Assembly (NCBI RefSeq): GCF_000877395.1 | Contig: NZ_JYFE01000013.1 | Coordinates: 1-53,623 of the forward strand | DNA length: 53,623 nt | Origin: Jannaschia aquimarina | Lineage (GTDB): Bacteria; Pseudomonadota; Alphaproteobacteria; Rhodobacterales; Rhodobacteraceae | Direction: 5' to 3' | Part shown: in pieces, positions 1-7,842 of the stretch | How the letters are laid out: every line of letters starts with the position of its first letter | Numbering within the stretch: the stretch's first letter is position 1 | Translations under genes and position numbers: made by a program | The notes under the pieces: generated by a model | What the model was told of the DNA's origin: nothing | Databases searched by the model: none | Seen by the model: the letters and a program-made list of their open reading frames with translations, nothing else

Positions 1-33
1 GGATCGGACGGGGTTCGATGCCCCGTCCGATCC
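1..33 (-). terminator. Terminator-like hairpin after the exported protein gene
   Basis: A perfect 13-bp inverted repeat (1-13 pairs with 21-33, 7-nt loop) starts 3 bp beyond the stop codon of the minus-strand gene ending at 37. Its position and GC-rich stem fit an intrinsic terminator. Any following T-tract would lie outside the window, so termination itself cannot be judged. Confidence 0.6.
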
Positions 34-36
34 GGT

Positions 37-381
37 TCAGTTCAGGTCCACGGTCATGCCTTCGCCCCAGCCATGGACGCTGTCCCGCGCCCGCACGACC
101 ACCCGTGCCGTCCCATCCGGGATCGCGACCCCCGACAGAGACCGGGTGAAGGGCTGCTCCTCCACATGGGGATGATGCAGCACGCGCATTCCCAGCTCGG
201 TGCCGTCCTCGGCCTCGACCCGCCAGCCGTCTGCATAATGGTCCCAGCCGGTATCGGGATGGCTGACGGTCACGTCGAAGCGCCAGGCGTCGCCCTGGCG
301 GGTGGCCTCGACGGCCTCCACGACAGGCGAATCGGCGAAAGCGGGGGCGGAGAGCAGGATCAGCGGCAACAGAAATCTCAT
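37..381 (-). CDS. Small exported protein of unknown function
   Basis: Codes for 114 residues starting MRFLLPLILLSAPAFA, a clean Sec signal peptide with an AxA-type cleavage site, so the product is probably periplasmic. The mature part is acidic and rich in Trp, His and Val and ends GWGEGMTVDLN; I see no catalytic motif or named domain. The reading frame stays open upstream to 546, but that extension only translates a DNA repeat and lacks a signal peptide, so the internal ATG at 379-381 is chosen. A terminator-like hairpin follows, and the gene is probably a single transcription unit. The family is not recognised. Confidence 0.7.
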   Translation of the reverse strand: MRFLLPLILLSAPAFADSPVVEAVEATRQGDAWRFDVTVSHPDTGWDHYADGWRVEAEDGTELGMRVLHHPHVEEQPFTRSLSGVAIPDGTARVVVRARDSVHGWGEGMTVDLN

Positions 382-490
382 GCGCCGCACCGTGCCCCGC
401 CCGCGGCCGCCTGTCCAATCGCGCCTGCGTGATCGGCAGAAAGCCTGACCGGTTCCTCTGTGCCGTCCGGACATCGGCCCGGCGCCGTTT

Positions 491-531
491 GTGCAGACGG
501 GGGGTGCACGGGGGGTGCACGGGGGGTGCAC
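491..531 (-). repeat. Phased GTGCAC/C-run repeat array, copy A
   Basis: Three GTGCAC palindromes lie at 504-509, 515-520 and 526-531, exactly 11 bp apart. On the minus strand each is followed by CCCCC, and the array ends with GTCTGCAC (491-498). It lies in the gap between the HemJ-like gene and the exported-protein gene, about 110 bp upstream of the latter, with the C-rich strand equal to its coding strand. Related arrays occur at 34006 and 53532. Confidence 0.85.
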
Positions 532-578
532 GTTGCATTCCGGCAATAGTGGGCGGATTGGTCAGATTTGATGACCGC

Positions 579-989
579 TCAGAACGGCTTGACGACCACC
601 GCCCAGAGGATGGCCAGAAAGACCAGGACGCTGACCTCGTTGAAGACCCGCAACCAACGGTCGGAATGGGGAAACTCGCCTCGCCGCGCCAGGAAAACCA
701 GCCGTCCGGTCCAGCCGTAATGTACTGCCAGAAGTCCCACGAGCGCCGTCTTCAGATGCGTCCAGCCAGGCCAGCCCCAGAGATGCGCGAGCCACAGACC
801 CAGCACGACCCCGATCACCGCCAGTCCGCCCGAAAAGCGGTAGAGCCGCATGGTCAGATCCGCCAGCGGGCCCCGCTCGCCCAGCCTTTCCCATTCACGG
901 CGCCAATAGATCAGTGCGCGCGGTACGGCGAAGACGCTGGTCATCCAGCCGAACACGCAGAGCAGGTGGAAGATCTTTGCCCAATCCAT
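579..989 (-). CDS. hemJ: HemJ/CopD-family (UPF0093) membrane protein, putative protoporphyrinogen oxidase
   Basis: 136 residues with about four hydrophobic helices. Family features are the N-terminal WAKIFHLLCVFGWM with an invariant His (residue 8), an R-rich segment after helix 1, the HLKTALVGLL stretch with a conserved Lys, and the ending RVFNEVSVLVFLAILWAVVVKPF-type tail in which NEV and VVVKPF match HemJ. HemJ is a haem-binding inner-membrane enzyme oxidising protoporphyrinogen IX to protoporphyrin IX. The start abuts the stop of the upstream DUF599 gene, suggesting cotranscription. Some homologues this short are labelled only CopD family, so the enzymatic role is inferred. Confidence 0.75.
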   Translation of the reverse strand: MDWAKIFHLLCVFGWMTSVFAVPRALIYWRREWERLGERGPLADLTMRLYRFSGGLAVIGVVLGLWLAHLWGWPGWTHLKTALVGLLAVHYGWTGRLVFLARRGEFPHSDRWLRVFNEVSVLVFLAILWAVVVKPF

Positions 990-1679
990 TCACTTCTCCA
1001 GCAGCACCGTCCGGGAGGCCGAGGCGAATTCCCGGCTGAGCACGACCCATAGCGTCACCAGCGTGGCGAGCAACAAGGCATGGGGGCCGATCAGCCAGGC
1101 CAGCCCCGCCAGGGCGAAGTAGACCGCGCGCAGCCCGCGGTTGAAGTTCACGGCGGCGCGGATGTTAATTTCCGCTGCCTGTGCCGCGCGCCGGGTCGCC
1201 CGGGCATCGCCGGTATCGTTCGGCGCGGCGGCCATGACGACGGCGCAATAGCCGAACAGTCGGTTCGACCAGATGAACTTGAAGACCGCGCTTGCCAGCA
1301 GCAACGCCACCAGCGCCAGCTTGGCCTGCCAGAAGACGACCGGCTGCAACCCCTCGCCCACGCCCGTGGCGAGGCTCTGGAGTTGCTCCGCATTGCCCGC
1401 CAGTGCCAGCACGCCGCCCACCGCGATCATCGCCGCCGAGGCCAGGAAGGTGGTGCCTTGCCGCAGGCTCGACAGGATGGCGGCGTCGAAGATCCGCGGC
1501 TGCCTGGTCAGCATCTCGACCATCCAGTCGCGCCGGTATTGCGCCATGAGAACGCTCACCGATAAGCGGGAGGCCGGCGGATGCTCCACCACCCATCCCG
1601 TCCCGCCCCAGGCGATCAGAAACAGCGCAAGCGCCAGCGCATCGAGAAAAGCGAAGGAATCCACGACGTCCGACAGCAT
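990..1679 (-). CDS. DUF599 domain membrane protein
   Basis: 229 residues with several hydrophobic segments: near residues 8-28, around 75-95, 115-135 and 185-220. The conserved central features YRRDWMVEM and NFNRGLRAVYFALAGLAW are typical of DUF599 proteins, which have no known biochemical role. The gene lies directly upstream of the HemJ-like gene with no spacer and probably shares its transcript. It is divergent from glcD, with 90 bp between the two starts. Confidence 0.8.
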   Translation of the reverse strand: MLSDVVDSFAFLDALALALFLIAWGGTGWVVEHPPASRLSVSVLMAQYRRDWMVEMLTRQPRIFDAAILSSLRQGTTFLASAAMIAVGGVLALAGNAEQLQSLATGVGEGLQPVVFWQAKLALVALLLASAVFKFIWSNRLFGYCAVVMAAAPNDTGDARATRRAAQAAEINIRAAVNFNRGLRAVYFALAGLAWLIGPHALLLATLVTLWVVLSREFASASRTVLLEK

Positions 1680-1707
1680 GCCGCAGCCCTAGCGCGGAAT
1701 GCGGGCT

Positions 1708-1746
1708 TTGCCTCCCCCGGAAATTGGTCTAATAATCTTACCAATT
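1708..1746 (+). promoter_or_regulatory. glcD promoter with overlapping palindromic operator
   Basis: A sigma70-like promoter reads TTGCCT (1708-1713), a 17-bp spacer, then AATAAT (1731-1736, 5 of 6 to consensus). The -10 sits inside an inverted repeat with arms AATTGGT (1722-1728) and ACCAATT (1740-1746), spacer 11 bp. The arms match half-sites of GntR/FCD regulators such as PdhR, though those sites usually have a much shorter spacer. The glcD ATG is 24 bp downstream. An operator covering the -10 implies repression; no matching regulator gene is in the window. Confidence 0.6.
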
Positions 1747-1769
1747 CCCGCCCCCTCTGAGGACGTGCC

Positions 1770-3203
1770 ATGGAAATGCCCCCCGTCGACGACTTCGCGC
1801 TTGCAAAGAAGGACGCTCTGGTCACCCGACTCGGCGAGGTCCTGCCCGGGGACGCCGTCATTCACACCGTCGAGGAGCTGAAGGCGTACGAATGCGACGC
1901 GCTCACGGCCTATCGCTGTCCGCCGCTCGCCGCCGTTCTGCCCCGGACGACCGAAGAGGTCAGCGCCGTTCTCAAGGTCTGCCACGAGATGGAGGTGCCG
2001 GTGGTGCCCCGTGGCTCGGGCACGTCTCTGGCAGGCGGCGCGCTGCCGACGGCGGACAGCGTCATTTTGGGCACCTCCCGCCTGACCGACGTGCTCGAGG
2101 TCGATTATGCCGACCGCTTCATCCGCGTTCAGTCGGGGCGCACCAACCTCTCTGTCACCGGAGAAGTGGAGCACGAGGGCTGGTTCTACGCCCCCGACCC
2201 CTCGTCGCAGCTAGCCTGCGCCATCGCGGGCAACATCGCGATGAACTCGGGCGGCGCGCATTGCCTGAAATACGGCGTGACGACCAACAACCTGCTGGGC
2301 GTGCGCATGGTCCTCATGGACGGCACCATCGTCGATCTGGGCGGGGCGCATATGGATGCGGGCGGGTTGGACCTGCTGGGCGTGGTCTGCGGCTCCGAGG
2401 GGATGCTGGGCGTTGTGACCGAGGCGACGCTGCGTATCCTGCCCAAGCCCGAGGGCGCACGTCCCGTGCTCATGGGTTTCGACAGCAACGAGGTGGCGGG
2501 CGCCTGCGTCGCCGACATCATCAAGGCGGGCGTCCTGCCAGTGGCCATCGAGTTCATGGATCGACCCATCATCCGCATCACCGAGGATTTCGCTGGCGCG
2601 GGCTATCCCGACTGCGAGGCCCTGTTGATCGTCGAGGTCGAGGGATCAGAGGCCGAGATCGAGGAGCAGCTCTCCACCATCGAAGAGATCGCCCGCCGTC
2701 ACGACCCGGTCGAGTTGCGGCGCTCCACCTCCGAGGACGAAAGCCAGCGCATCTGGCTGGGCCGCAAGTCCGCTTTTGGCGCGACGGGCCGCGTGGCGGA
2801 TTACATGTGCCTCGATGGCACGATCCCCGTCAGCGAGCTTCCCCGCGTCCTGCGCGGCATCTCGGATCTGTCCGAGAAATACGGCCTGCGCGTGGGCAAC
2901 GTCTTCCATGCGGGCGACGGCAACATGCACCCGCTCATCATGTTCGACGCCAACAAGCCCGGCGATCTGGAAACCTGCGAGGAGATGGGCGCCGAGATCC
3001 TGAAGCTTTGCGTCGAGGTCGGCGGTTGCCTGACTGGAGAGCATGGGGTCGGTGTCGAAAAGCGAGATCTCATGAGCCACCAGTTCGACGCTGCCGATAT
3101 GGAGATGCAGATGCGCGTCAAGGACGTGTTCGATCCGTCCTGGCTGCTGAACCCGGCCAAGGTGTTCCCGCTGGACGTCACCGCCGACCGGCGCGCAGGC
3201 TGA
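1770..3203 (+). CDS. glcD: Glycolate oxidase FAD subunit GlcD
   Basis: 477-residue FAD-linked oxidase. The FAD_binding_4 domain spans roughly residues 50-195 and carries PRGSGTSLAGG (80-90). The C-terminal oxidase domain carries HAGDGN (380-385) and GEHGVG (423-428), both family hallmarks. With GlcE and GlcF it oxidises glycolate to glyoxylate and passes electrons to the membrane quinone pool. The ATG at 1770 has a GAGGA ribosome-binding site and lies just downstream of a promoter/operator. It is first in glcDEF. Length is slightly below E. coli GlcD (499). A D-lactate dehydrogenase role is possible, but three adjacent subunit genes favour glycolate oxidase. Confidence 0.93.
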   Translation: MEMPPVDDFALAKKDALVTRLGEVLPGDAVIHTVEELKAYECDALTAYRCPPLAAVLPRTTEEVSAVLKVCHEMEVPVVPRGSGTSLAGGALPTADSVILGTSRLTDVLEVDYADRFIRVQSGRTNLSVTGEVEHEGWFYAPDPSSQLACAIAGNIAMNSGGAHCLKYGVTTNNLLGVRMVLMDGTIVDLGGAHMDAGGLDLLGVVCGSEGMLGVVTEATLRILPKPEGARPVLMGFDSNEVAGACVADIIKAGVLPVAIEFMDRPIIRITEDFAGAGYPDCEALLIVEVEGSEAEIEEQLSTIEEIARRHDPVELRRSTSEDESQRIWLGRKSAFGATGRVADYMCLDGTIPVSELPRVLRGISDLSEKYGLRVGNVFHAGDGNMHPLIMFDANKPGDLETCEEMGAEILKLCVEVGGCLTGEHGVGVEKRDLMSHQFDAADMEMQMRVKDVFDPSWLLNPAKVFPLDVTADRRAG

Positions 3204-3254
3204 GCGCGCTGACGCCTCCGGCGGGAGTATTTGGGCCGAGAAGAAGGAGCGCGC
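3202..3254 (+). repeat. Intercistronic palindrome plus TATTTGG element, copy 1
   Basis: The core at 3214-3249 has a short GC hairpin (CTCC-GGCG-GGAG), then TATTTGG and a purine-rich tail ending AAGGAG. It aligns with 51590-51625. An 8-bp direct repeat GAGCGCGC flanks it (3202-3209 and 3247-3254). The AAGGAG doubles as the ribosome-binding site of glcE. Similar elements are, from memory, common between genes in Rhodobacteraceae. Confidence 0.55.
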
Positions 3255-3255
3255 G

Positions 3256-4323
3256 GTGCTGACACCCCGGAGCGAAGACGAACTGGCCGAGATCGTGCGC
3301 GGCGCGAACGGGCCTCTTTCCATACGCGGCGGCGCCACGCGGCATCTGCCGGGCGACGGAGAGCCGCTGACCACGCGCGGCCTGACGGGGATCACGCTCT
3401 ACGAGCCCGGGGCTCTGACGCTGGTCGCGCGCGCCGGAACGCCCGTGGCCGAGGTCGAGGCGGCGCTTGCCGGCGAGGGGCAGCGCCTGCCATTTGAGCC
3501 CATGGATCACCGTCCGCTGTTGGGCACGGACGGGGAGCCGACCATCGGCGGCGCCGTCGCGATGAACGTCTCGGGGCCGCGCCGGGTCCAGGTGGGCGCC
3601 TGCCGGGACGCCCTGATCGGAGTTCGGTTCGTCACCGGCGAAGGGGCGGTCGTCAAGAATGGCGGCCGGGTCATGAAGAACGTCACCGGCTACGATCTTG
3701 TGAAGCTGCAGGCGGGTGCGCGGGGCACGCTTGGCATCCTCACCGAAGTCGCGTTCAAGGTGCTGCCCGCCGCGCAGTCTCAGGCGACGCTGCGGTTGGA
3801 CGGGCTGGATGCGGATGCGGCGATGGCCGCGATGGCAGCCGCACTCGGCTCTCCGTTCGAGGTCTCGGGTGCGGCGTGGACCGAGGCGGGGACCTTCCTG
3901 CGGGTTGAGGGGTTGGAAGGCTCGGTCGCCTACAGGACCGGCAAGCTGTTGGAAGTGCTTGCGCCCTGGGGTTTGGCCGAAACGGTCGATGATCCGTGGG
4001 CCGACCTGCGCGACGCCCGCGCGGTCGCAGGGCCGGGCGACGTTTGGCGGGTGCATTGTCGCCCGAGCCAAGCCCCCGCCCTGATCGCCGCCGTGGGAGC
4101 GGAGGCCGCGCAGATGGACTGGGGCGGCGGGCTGGTCTGGCTGCGGGTCGCGGCAGGGACCGACCTGCGCGCGGCGCTGCCCGCCTTCGACGGGCACGCG
4201 AGCCGGGTGACCGGGGCAGCCGACACCGCGCCGCAGTCCGGATCGGTCGCTGCCCTGGAAGCCGGTATCCGCGCCAGGTTCGACCCGCGCGGCCTGTTCT
4301 CCCCGATGACCGAGACCGCCTGA
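3256..4323 (+). CDS. glcE: Glycolate oxidase FAD-binding subunit GlcE
   Basis: 355 residues with a GTG start at 3256, supported by AAGGAG 6 bp upstream. It is a truncated relative of GlcD: the PCMH-type FAD domain in the N-terminal half carries TIGGAVAMNVSGP and KNGGRVMKNVTGYDLVKL, while the full C-terminal oxidase domain is replaced by a short one. Its stop overlaps the glcF start by one base (TGATG), so the two are likely translationally coupled. GlcE is required for the activity of the membrane-associated GlcDEF complex. Confidence 0.92.
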   Translation: MLTPRSEDELAEIVRGANGPLSIRGGATRHLPGDGEPLTTRGLTGITLYEPGALTLVARAGTPVAEVEAALAGEGQRLPFEPMDHRPLLGTDGEPTIGGAVAMNVSGPRRVQVGACRDALIGVRFVTGEGAVVKNGGRVMKNVTGYDLVKLQAGARGTLGILTEVAFKVLPAAQSQATLRLDGLDADAAMAAMAAALGSPFEVSGAAWTEAGTFLRVEGLEGSVAYRTGKLLEVLAPWGLAETVDDPWADLRDARAVAGPGDVWRVHCRPSQAPALIAAVGAEAAQMDWGGGLVWLRVAAGTDLRAALPAFDGHASRVTGAADTAPQSGSVAALEAGIRARFDPRGLFSPMTETA

Positions 4324-5726
4324 TGCAAACGACCTTTACCCCCGCCCAGCTGACCGACCCCGCCACCGCGCGGTCCAACGAGATCTTGCGCGCCTGCGTG
4401 CATTGCGGCTTCTGCACGGCGACATGCCCGACATATCAGGTGCTGGGCGACGAGCTCGACAGTCCGCGGGGGCGTATCTACCTGATCAAGCAGATGCTCG
4501 AAGAGGGGCGGCCCGCCGATGCCCAGACCGTCAAGCATATCGACCGATGCCTGTCCTGCCTGGCTTGCATGACGACCTGCCCCTCGGGTGTGCATTACAT
4601 GCATCTCGTGGACCATGCGCGGGAGTATATCGAGCAGACCTATACCCGCCCCTGGCACGACCGTGCGCTGCGTTGGGTGTTGGCACAGATCCTGCCCTAT
4701 CCGATGCGCTTCCGCGTGGCGCTGCTGGGCGCGAAGATCGGCAAGCCCTTCGCTCGGCTTATGCCCGATGCGCGCCTGCGGGCCATGCTGGCGATGGCGC
4801 CAGACACAATCCCGCCGGTCAGCCGCAACGACGACCCCCAGACCTTCGCCGTGCCCGAGCGGAAGATGCGCGTCGCGTTGATGACGGGTTGCGCGCAGAA
4901 GGCGCTGAACACCGACATCAACGACGCGACGATCCGCCTGCTGACGCGGCTGGGCGCCGAGGTCGTGGTGGCCGAGGGGGCCGGGTGTTGCGGCGCGTTG
5001 ACCCATCACATGGGCAAGACCGAGGAAAGCCACCGCTTCGCCGCCGCCAATATCGAGGCGTGGCACCGCGAGATGCAGGGCGATGGACTGGACGCGATCG
5101 TCATAAACACGTCGGGCTGCGGCACGACGGTCAAGGATTACGGCCATATGTTCCGAAGCGATCCCCTGGCCGAAAAGGCGGCGGCCATCGCTGGATTGGC
5201 CAAGGATGTCAGCGAGGTGCTCGTCGACCTTCTGCCCGCCGACTTCCCGTTCGAGACGCCGCCGCGTCCGGCGAAGACCGGCATCGCGGGCGTGCCCACC
5301 TCCCGCCGCCCCGATGCCGAGGGGCAGGGGCCGATGCGCGTGGCCTACCACGCCGCCTGCTCGCTCCAGCATGGGCAGAAGATCAAGGCGGCACCGAAGG
5401 ACCTGCTCAAGCGGGCCGGGTTCGAGGTGGTCGAGCCGCGCGACAGCCACCTGTGCTGCGGCAGCGCGGGGACCTACAACCTGATGCAGCCTGAAATCAG
5501 CGGCGAGTTGAAGGCCCGCAAGGTCGCCACGCTGGAGGAGAGAGCGCCCGACGTGATCGCCGCGGGCAATATCGGGTGTATGATGCAGATCGGATCGGCC
5601 GCCTCGGCGCCCGTGGTCCACACCGTGGAATTGCTCGACTGGGCGACCGGAGGACCGGTTCCACCGGCGATCGAATCCGTTTCCGGACAGATGCCGAAGG
5701 CCCCGGCGGTGCCAAAGTTACGCTAG
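4323..5726 (+). CDS. glcF: Glycolate oxidase iron-sulfur subunit GlcF
   Basis: 467 residues. Two ferredoxin-type 4Fe-4S motifs are at Cys25/28/31/35 (CVHCGFCTATCP) and Cys76/79/82/86 (CLSCLACMTTCP). Two CCG domains follow, with CCGALTHH and CCGSAGTYN, the heterodisulfide-reductase-like motifs that bind further Fe-S clusters. This subunit carries electrons from the FAD site to quinone. The frame is open further upstream, but the ATG at 4323 overlaps the glcE stop and begins the conserved sequence. No glcB or glcG follows; the next gene is an unrelated protease. Confidence 0.93.
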   Translation: MQTTFTPAQLTDPATARSNEILRACVHCGFCTATCPTYQVLGDELDSPRGRIYLIKQMLEEGRPADAQTVKHIDRCLSCLACMTTCPSGVHYMHLVDHAREYIEQTYTRPWHDRALRWVLAQILPYPMRFRVALLGAKIGKPFARLMPDARLRAMLAMAPDTIPPVSRNDDPQTFAVPERKMRVALMTGCAQKALNTDINDATIRLLTRLGAEVVVAEGAGCCGALTHHMGKTEESHRFAAANIEAWHREMQGDGLDAIVINTSGCGTTVKDYGHMFRSDPLAEKAAAIAGLAKDVSEVLVDLLPADFPFETPPRPAKTGIAGVPTSRRPDAEGQGPMRVAYHAACSLQHGQKIKAAPKDLLKRAGFEVVEPRDSHLCCGSAGTYNLMQPEISGELKARKVATLEERAPDVIAAGNIGCMMQIGSAASAPVVHTVELLDWATGGPVPPAIESVSGQMPKAPAVPKLR

Positions 5727-5782
5727 GGTTTCGCCGATTTCGGGCGGCACACCGGTAGGAAGAACTATCGGAGTACCCCCCA

Positions 5783-6583
5783 ATGCGTCTTGCAGCCCTG
5801 ATCCTCTCGCTCGCGATGTCTCTCCCCGCCGCGGCGGAAGGGCCGCTCCGACGGCTGGACACGGCGACGGATCTCCGCGGGCTCGAAGGCGTCGGACGGA
5901 TCGATCTGGGGCGGGAAGGCTATTGCACCGGCGCGCTAGTGACGCCCACACTCGTCCTGACGGCGGCGCATTGCGTCACGGATGGCGAGACGGGCGAGGC
6001 CTTTAACCAGGAGACGATCACCTTCCGCGCGGCATTTCGGAACGGCGAGGAGGCGGCGCGCCGGGGCGTCCGGCGCATGGTCATCGACCCCGCCTACCGT
6101 CCCGGGCCGAAACCGACGCATCAAAGCGTCTCCCACGACCTTGCGCTTCTGGAGCTCGATCGCAGCCTCGATCTGCCGCGCGTGCAGCCCTTCGAGGTGA
6201 GCGGCCGGCTGGAGGTCGGAGATACCGTCCGCGTCGTCAGCTACGGGCGGGGCCGATCCGATGCGCCCTCGATCGAGGAAGCCTGTTCTGTCCTCGACCG
6301 GGCTCCGCGGGTCCTCATTCTCGACTGCGATGCGGATTTCGGCTCATCGGGCGCGCCGGTCTTCGTCGCGACACCTCAGGGCTTGCGCATCGTCTCGGTC
6401 ATTTCAGCCGGGGGAAGCTGGGACGGCCGGGAAGCCTCTTTCGCGGTCACGGTGGAGGAGGGGCTCAAGCGGCTCAGCTACGAGTTGCGCCGCGCGACGA
6501 ACCTCGTTTCGGCCGGCGCGAAACGTCTCGAGGTGGGCAAGCGGTCGGGCGCGATCCGGTTCCAGCGCCCGCCCACGAATTGA
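5783..6583 (+). CDS. Secreted trypsin-like serine protease (tandem copy 1)
   Basis: 266 residues. The signal peptide MRLAALILSLAMSLPAAA is followed by a chymotrypsin-fold domain. The catalytic triad is visible: His63 in LTAAHC, Asp119 in HDLALLEL and Ser189 in FGSSGAPVF, where the usual GDSGGP reads GSSGAP. Two further cysteines, in EEACSV and LDCDAD, may form a disulfide. It probably acts in the periplasm or outside the cell; the substrate is unknown. A paralogue of nearly the same length follows 258 bp downstream, so this is a tandem duplication. Confidence 0.85.
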   Translation: MRLAALILSLAMSLPAAAEGPLRRLDTATDLRGLEGVGRIDLGREGYCTGALVTPTLVLTAAHCVTDGETGEAFNQETITFRAAFRNGEEAARRGVRRMVIDPAYRPGPKPTHQSVSHDLALLELDRSLDLPRVQPFEVSGRLEVGDTVRVVSYGRGRSDAPSIEEACSVLDRAPRVLILDCDADFGSSGAPVFVATPQGLRIVSVISAGGSWDGREASFAVTVEEGLKRLSYELRRATNLVSAGAKRLEVGKRSGAIRFQRPPTN

Positions 6584-6699
6584 GCTGACGGCGCCTGCCG
6601 CGGGGCGGCGCATCGGGACGGCTACGGCTGTTCGAGACGGAATGTCGACGCGCCTTTGGCAAACCCGGCGCCAGAACGGGGCGGATTGAACCGGGCCTT

Positions 6700-6721
6700 G
6701 CCGCATTCCCCCCGATGCGGC
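6700..6721 (+). terminator. Hairpin between the two protease genes
   Basis: A 7-bp perfect stem GCCGCAT/ATGCGGC (6700-6706 and 6715-6721) with an 8-nt C-rich loop lies in the 258-bp gap between the proteases. It has no T-tract, so it could be a weak terminator or a chance palindrome. Confidence 0.3.
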
Positions 6722-6841
6722 CCCATTGCCGCCCAAGCCGGCACAAACCGCCCCCGAAATACCCCGTCGCCGCGCCATACCCGACAAAGCCCGGCCCGAC
6801 TGTCCGGTCATCCCCGACCGTGGCAGGACAGGAGTGGTCAG

Positions 6842-7645
6842 GTGCGCAATCTGTTGGACATCGTGGCGAAGGCCGCATTGGCGGTTCTTCTGATCGCGGG
6901 TGTGGGATATGCGGAAGACACGCGCATGGAAATCCTGGCGACGGCCGACCAGTCCCGTGGCTGGGAAGCGGTCGGACGACTGGATTTTGGCGGTGACGGG
7001 TTCTGCACGGCGGCGCTCGTGACGTCCGACATCGTGTTGACCGCGGCTCATTGCCTTTACGACAATGCGACAGGCAAGCCGGTCCCTCCCGAAAAGATTC
7101 AGTTCCGCGCCGGTCTTCGCTATGGCCGGGCCGAGGCCTATCGCGGCATCCGCAGGATCGTGGTCCATCCCGACTACGCGATCGAGGACGTCGACCGCCT
7201 CTCTGTCATCGGCAGCGATCTCGCCCTCTTGGAACTCGACCGTCCCGTACGCGCAACGCATGTGAAACCGTTCCGCACCCATCTTGCGATCCGCGAAGGG
7301 GACGAGGTGCAGGTCGTCAGCTACGCGAAAGACCGTGCCGAGGCGCCATCGCGCGAGGAGTCCTGCAAGGTGCTCACCCGGGATCGGGACATCCTGGTGC
7401 TGAGCTGCTCGGTCGATTTCGGATCGTCAGGCGCCCCCGTCTTCGTTCGCCAGGGCGACGAGGTGCGGATCGTGTCGGTCATTTCCGCCAAGGCGGCCTG
7501 GGACGACAAGCCCGTCGCATTGGCTGCCGTGATGGAGGGGGAATTCGAGGCCTTGCTGTCGGAATTCGCCCGGACCCCCGCGCTGGCCCCCGTCGGGAAC
7601 AAGACGGTGCGCCCCCGCGAGGTCCGCCCGACCTCTTCGGACTGA
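6842..7645 (+). CDS. Secreted trypsin-like serine protease (tandem copy 2)
   Basis: 267 residues from a GTG at 6842, chosen because GGAG lies 7 bp upstream and it opens a signal-peptide-like segment (VRNLLDIVAKAALAVLLIAGVGYA). The longer open frame from 6656 adds only Pro/Arg-rich sequence. The triad is His70 (LTAAHC), Asp127 (GSDLALLELD) and Ser196 (FGSSGAPVF). Homology with copy 1 is obvious throughout: shared F-T/C-TAALV context, VVSYxxxRxxAPSxEExC and the GSSGAPVF serine box. It is likely a periplasmic or secreted protease of unknown target. Confidence 0.82.
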   Translation: MRNLLDIVAKAALAVLLIAGVGYAEDTRMEILATADQSRGWEAVGRLDFGGDGFCTAALVTSDIVLTAAHCLYDNATGKPVPPEKIQFRAGLRYGRAEAYRGIRRIVVHPDYAIEDVDRLSVIGSDLALLELDRPVRATHVKPFRTHLAIREGDEVQVVSYAKDRAEAPSREESCKVLTRDRDILVLSCSVDFGSSGAPVFVRQGDEVRIVSVISAKAAWDDKPVALAAVMEGEFEALLSEFARTPALAPVGNKTVRPREVRPTSSD

Positions 7646-7842
7646 CAGATCATCAGCGCCGAGCCCGACCGGTCCACAGTCTGGACCTGGCTCGACCTGG
7701 CCGATGGCTTGGCGGAGAGGGTGCGCGGAGGCGCCTGCATTGGGCCAGGCATCTCTGCCACGGCAAGATCGCGAAGATCCGAGCTTGACGCGCAGCTGGC
7801 CGAACGGGGGTGCCCCGCCGGAGTACGTCTTCACGATAGGTT

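Noticed and set aside
491-531. Repeat arrays considered as CRISPR
   Set aside because: Units are only 11 bp with no unique spacers of CRISPR length, and no cas gene is in the window.
382-546. N-terminal extension of the first gene through array A
   Set aside because: It translates the DNA repeat, removes the signal peptide from the N-terminus and has no conserved look; the internal ATG at 381 is better.
7646-7842. 197-bp gap between the second protease and plsC
   Set aside because: No credible ORF, RNA or strong hairpin; CTCCGGCGGGG near 7814 resembles the intercistronic element core but lacks TATTTGG.
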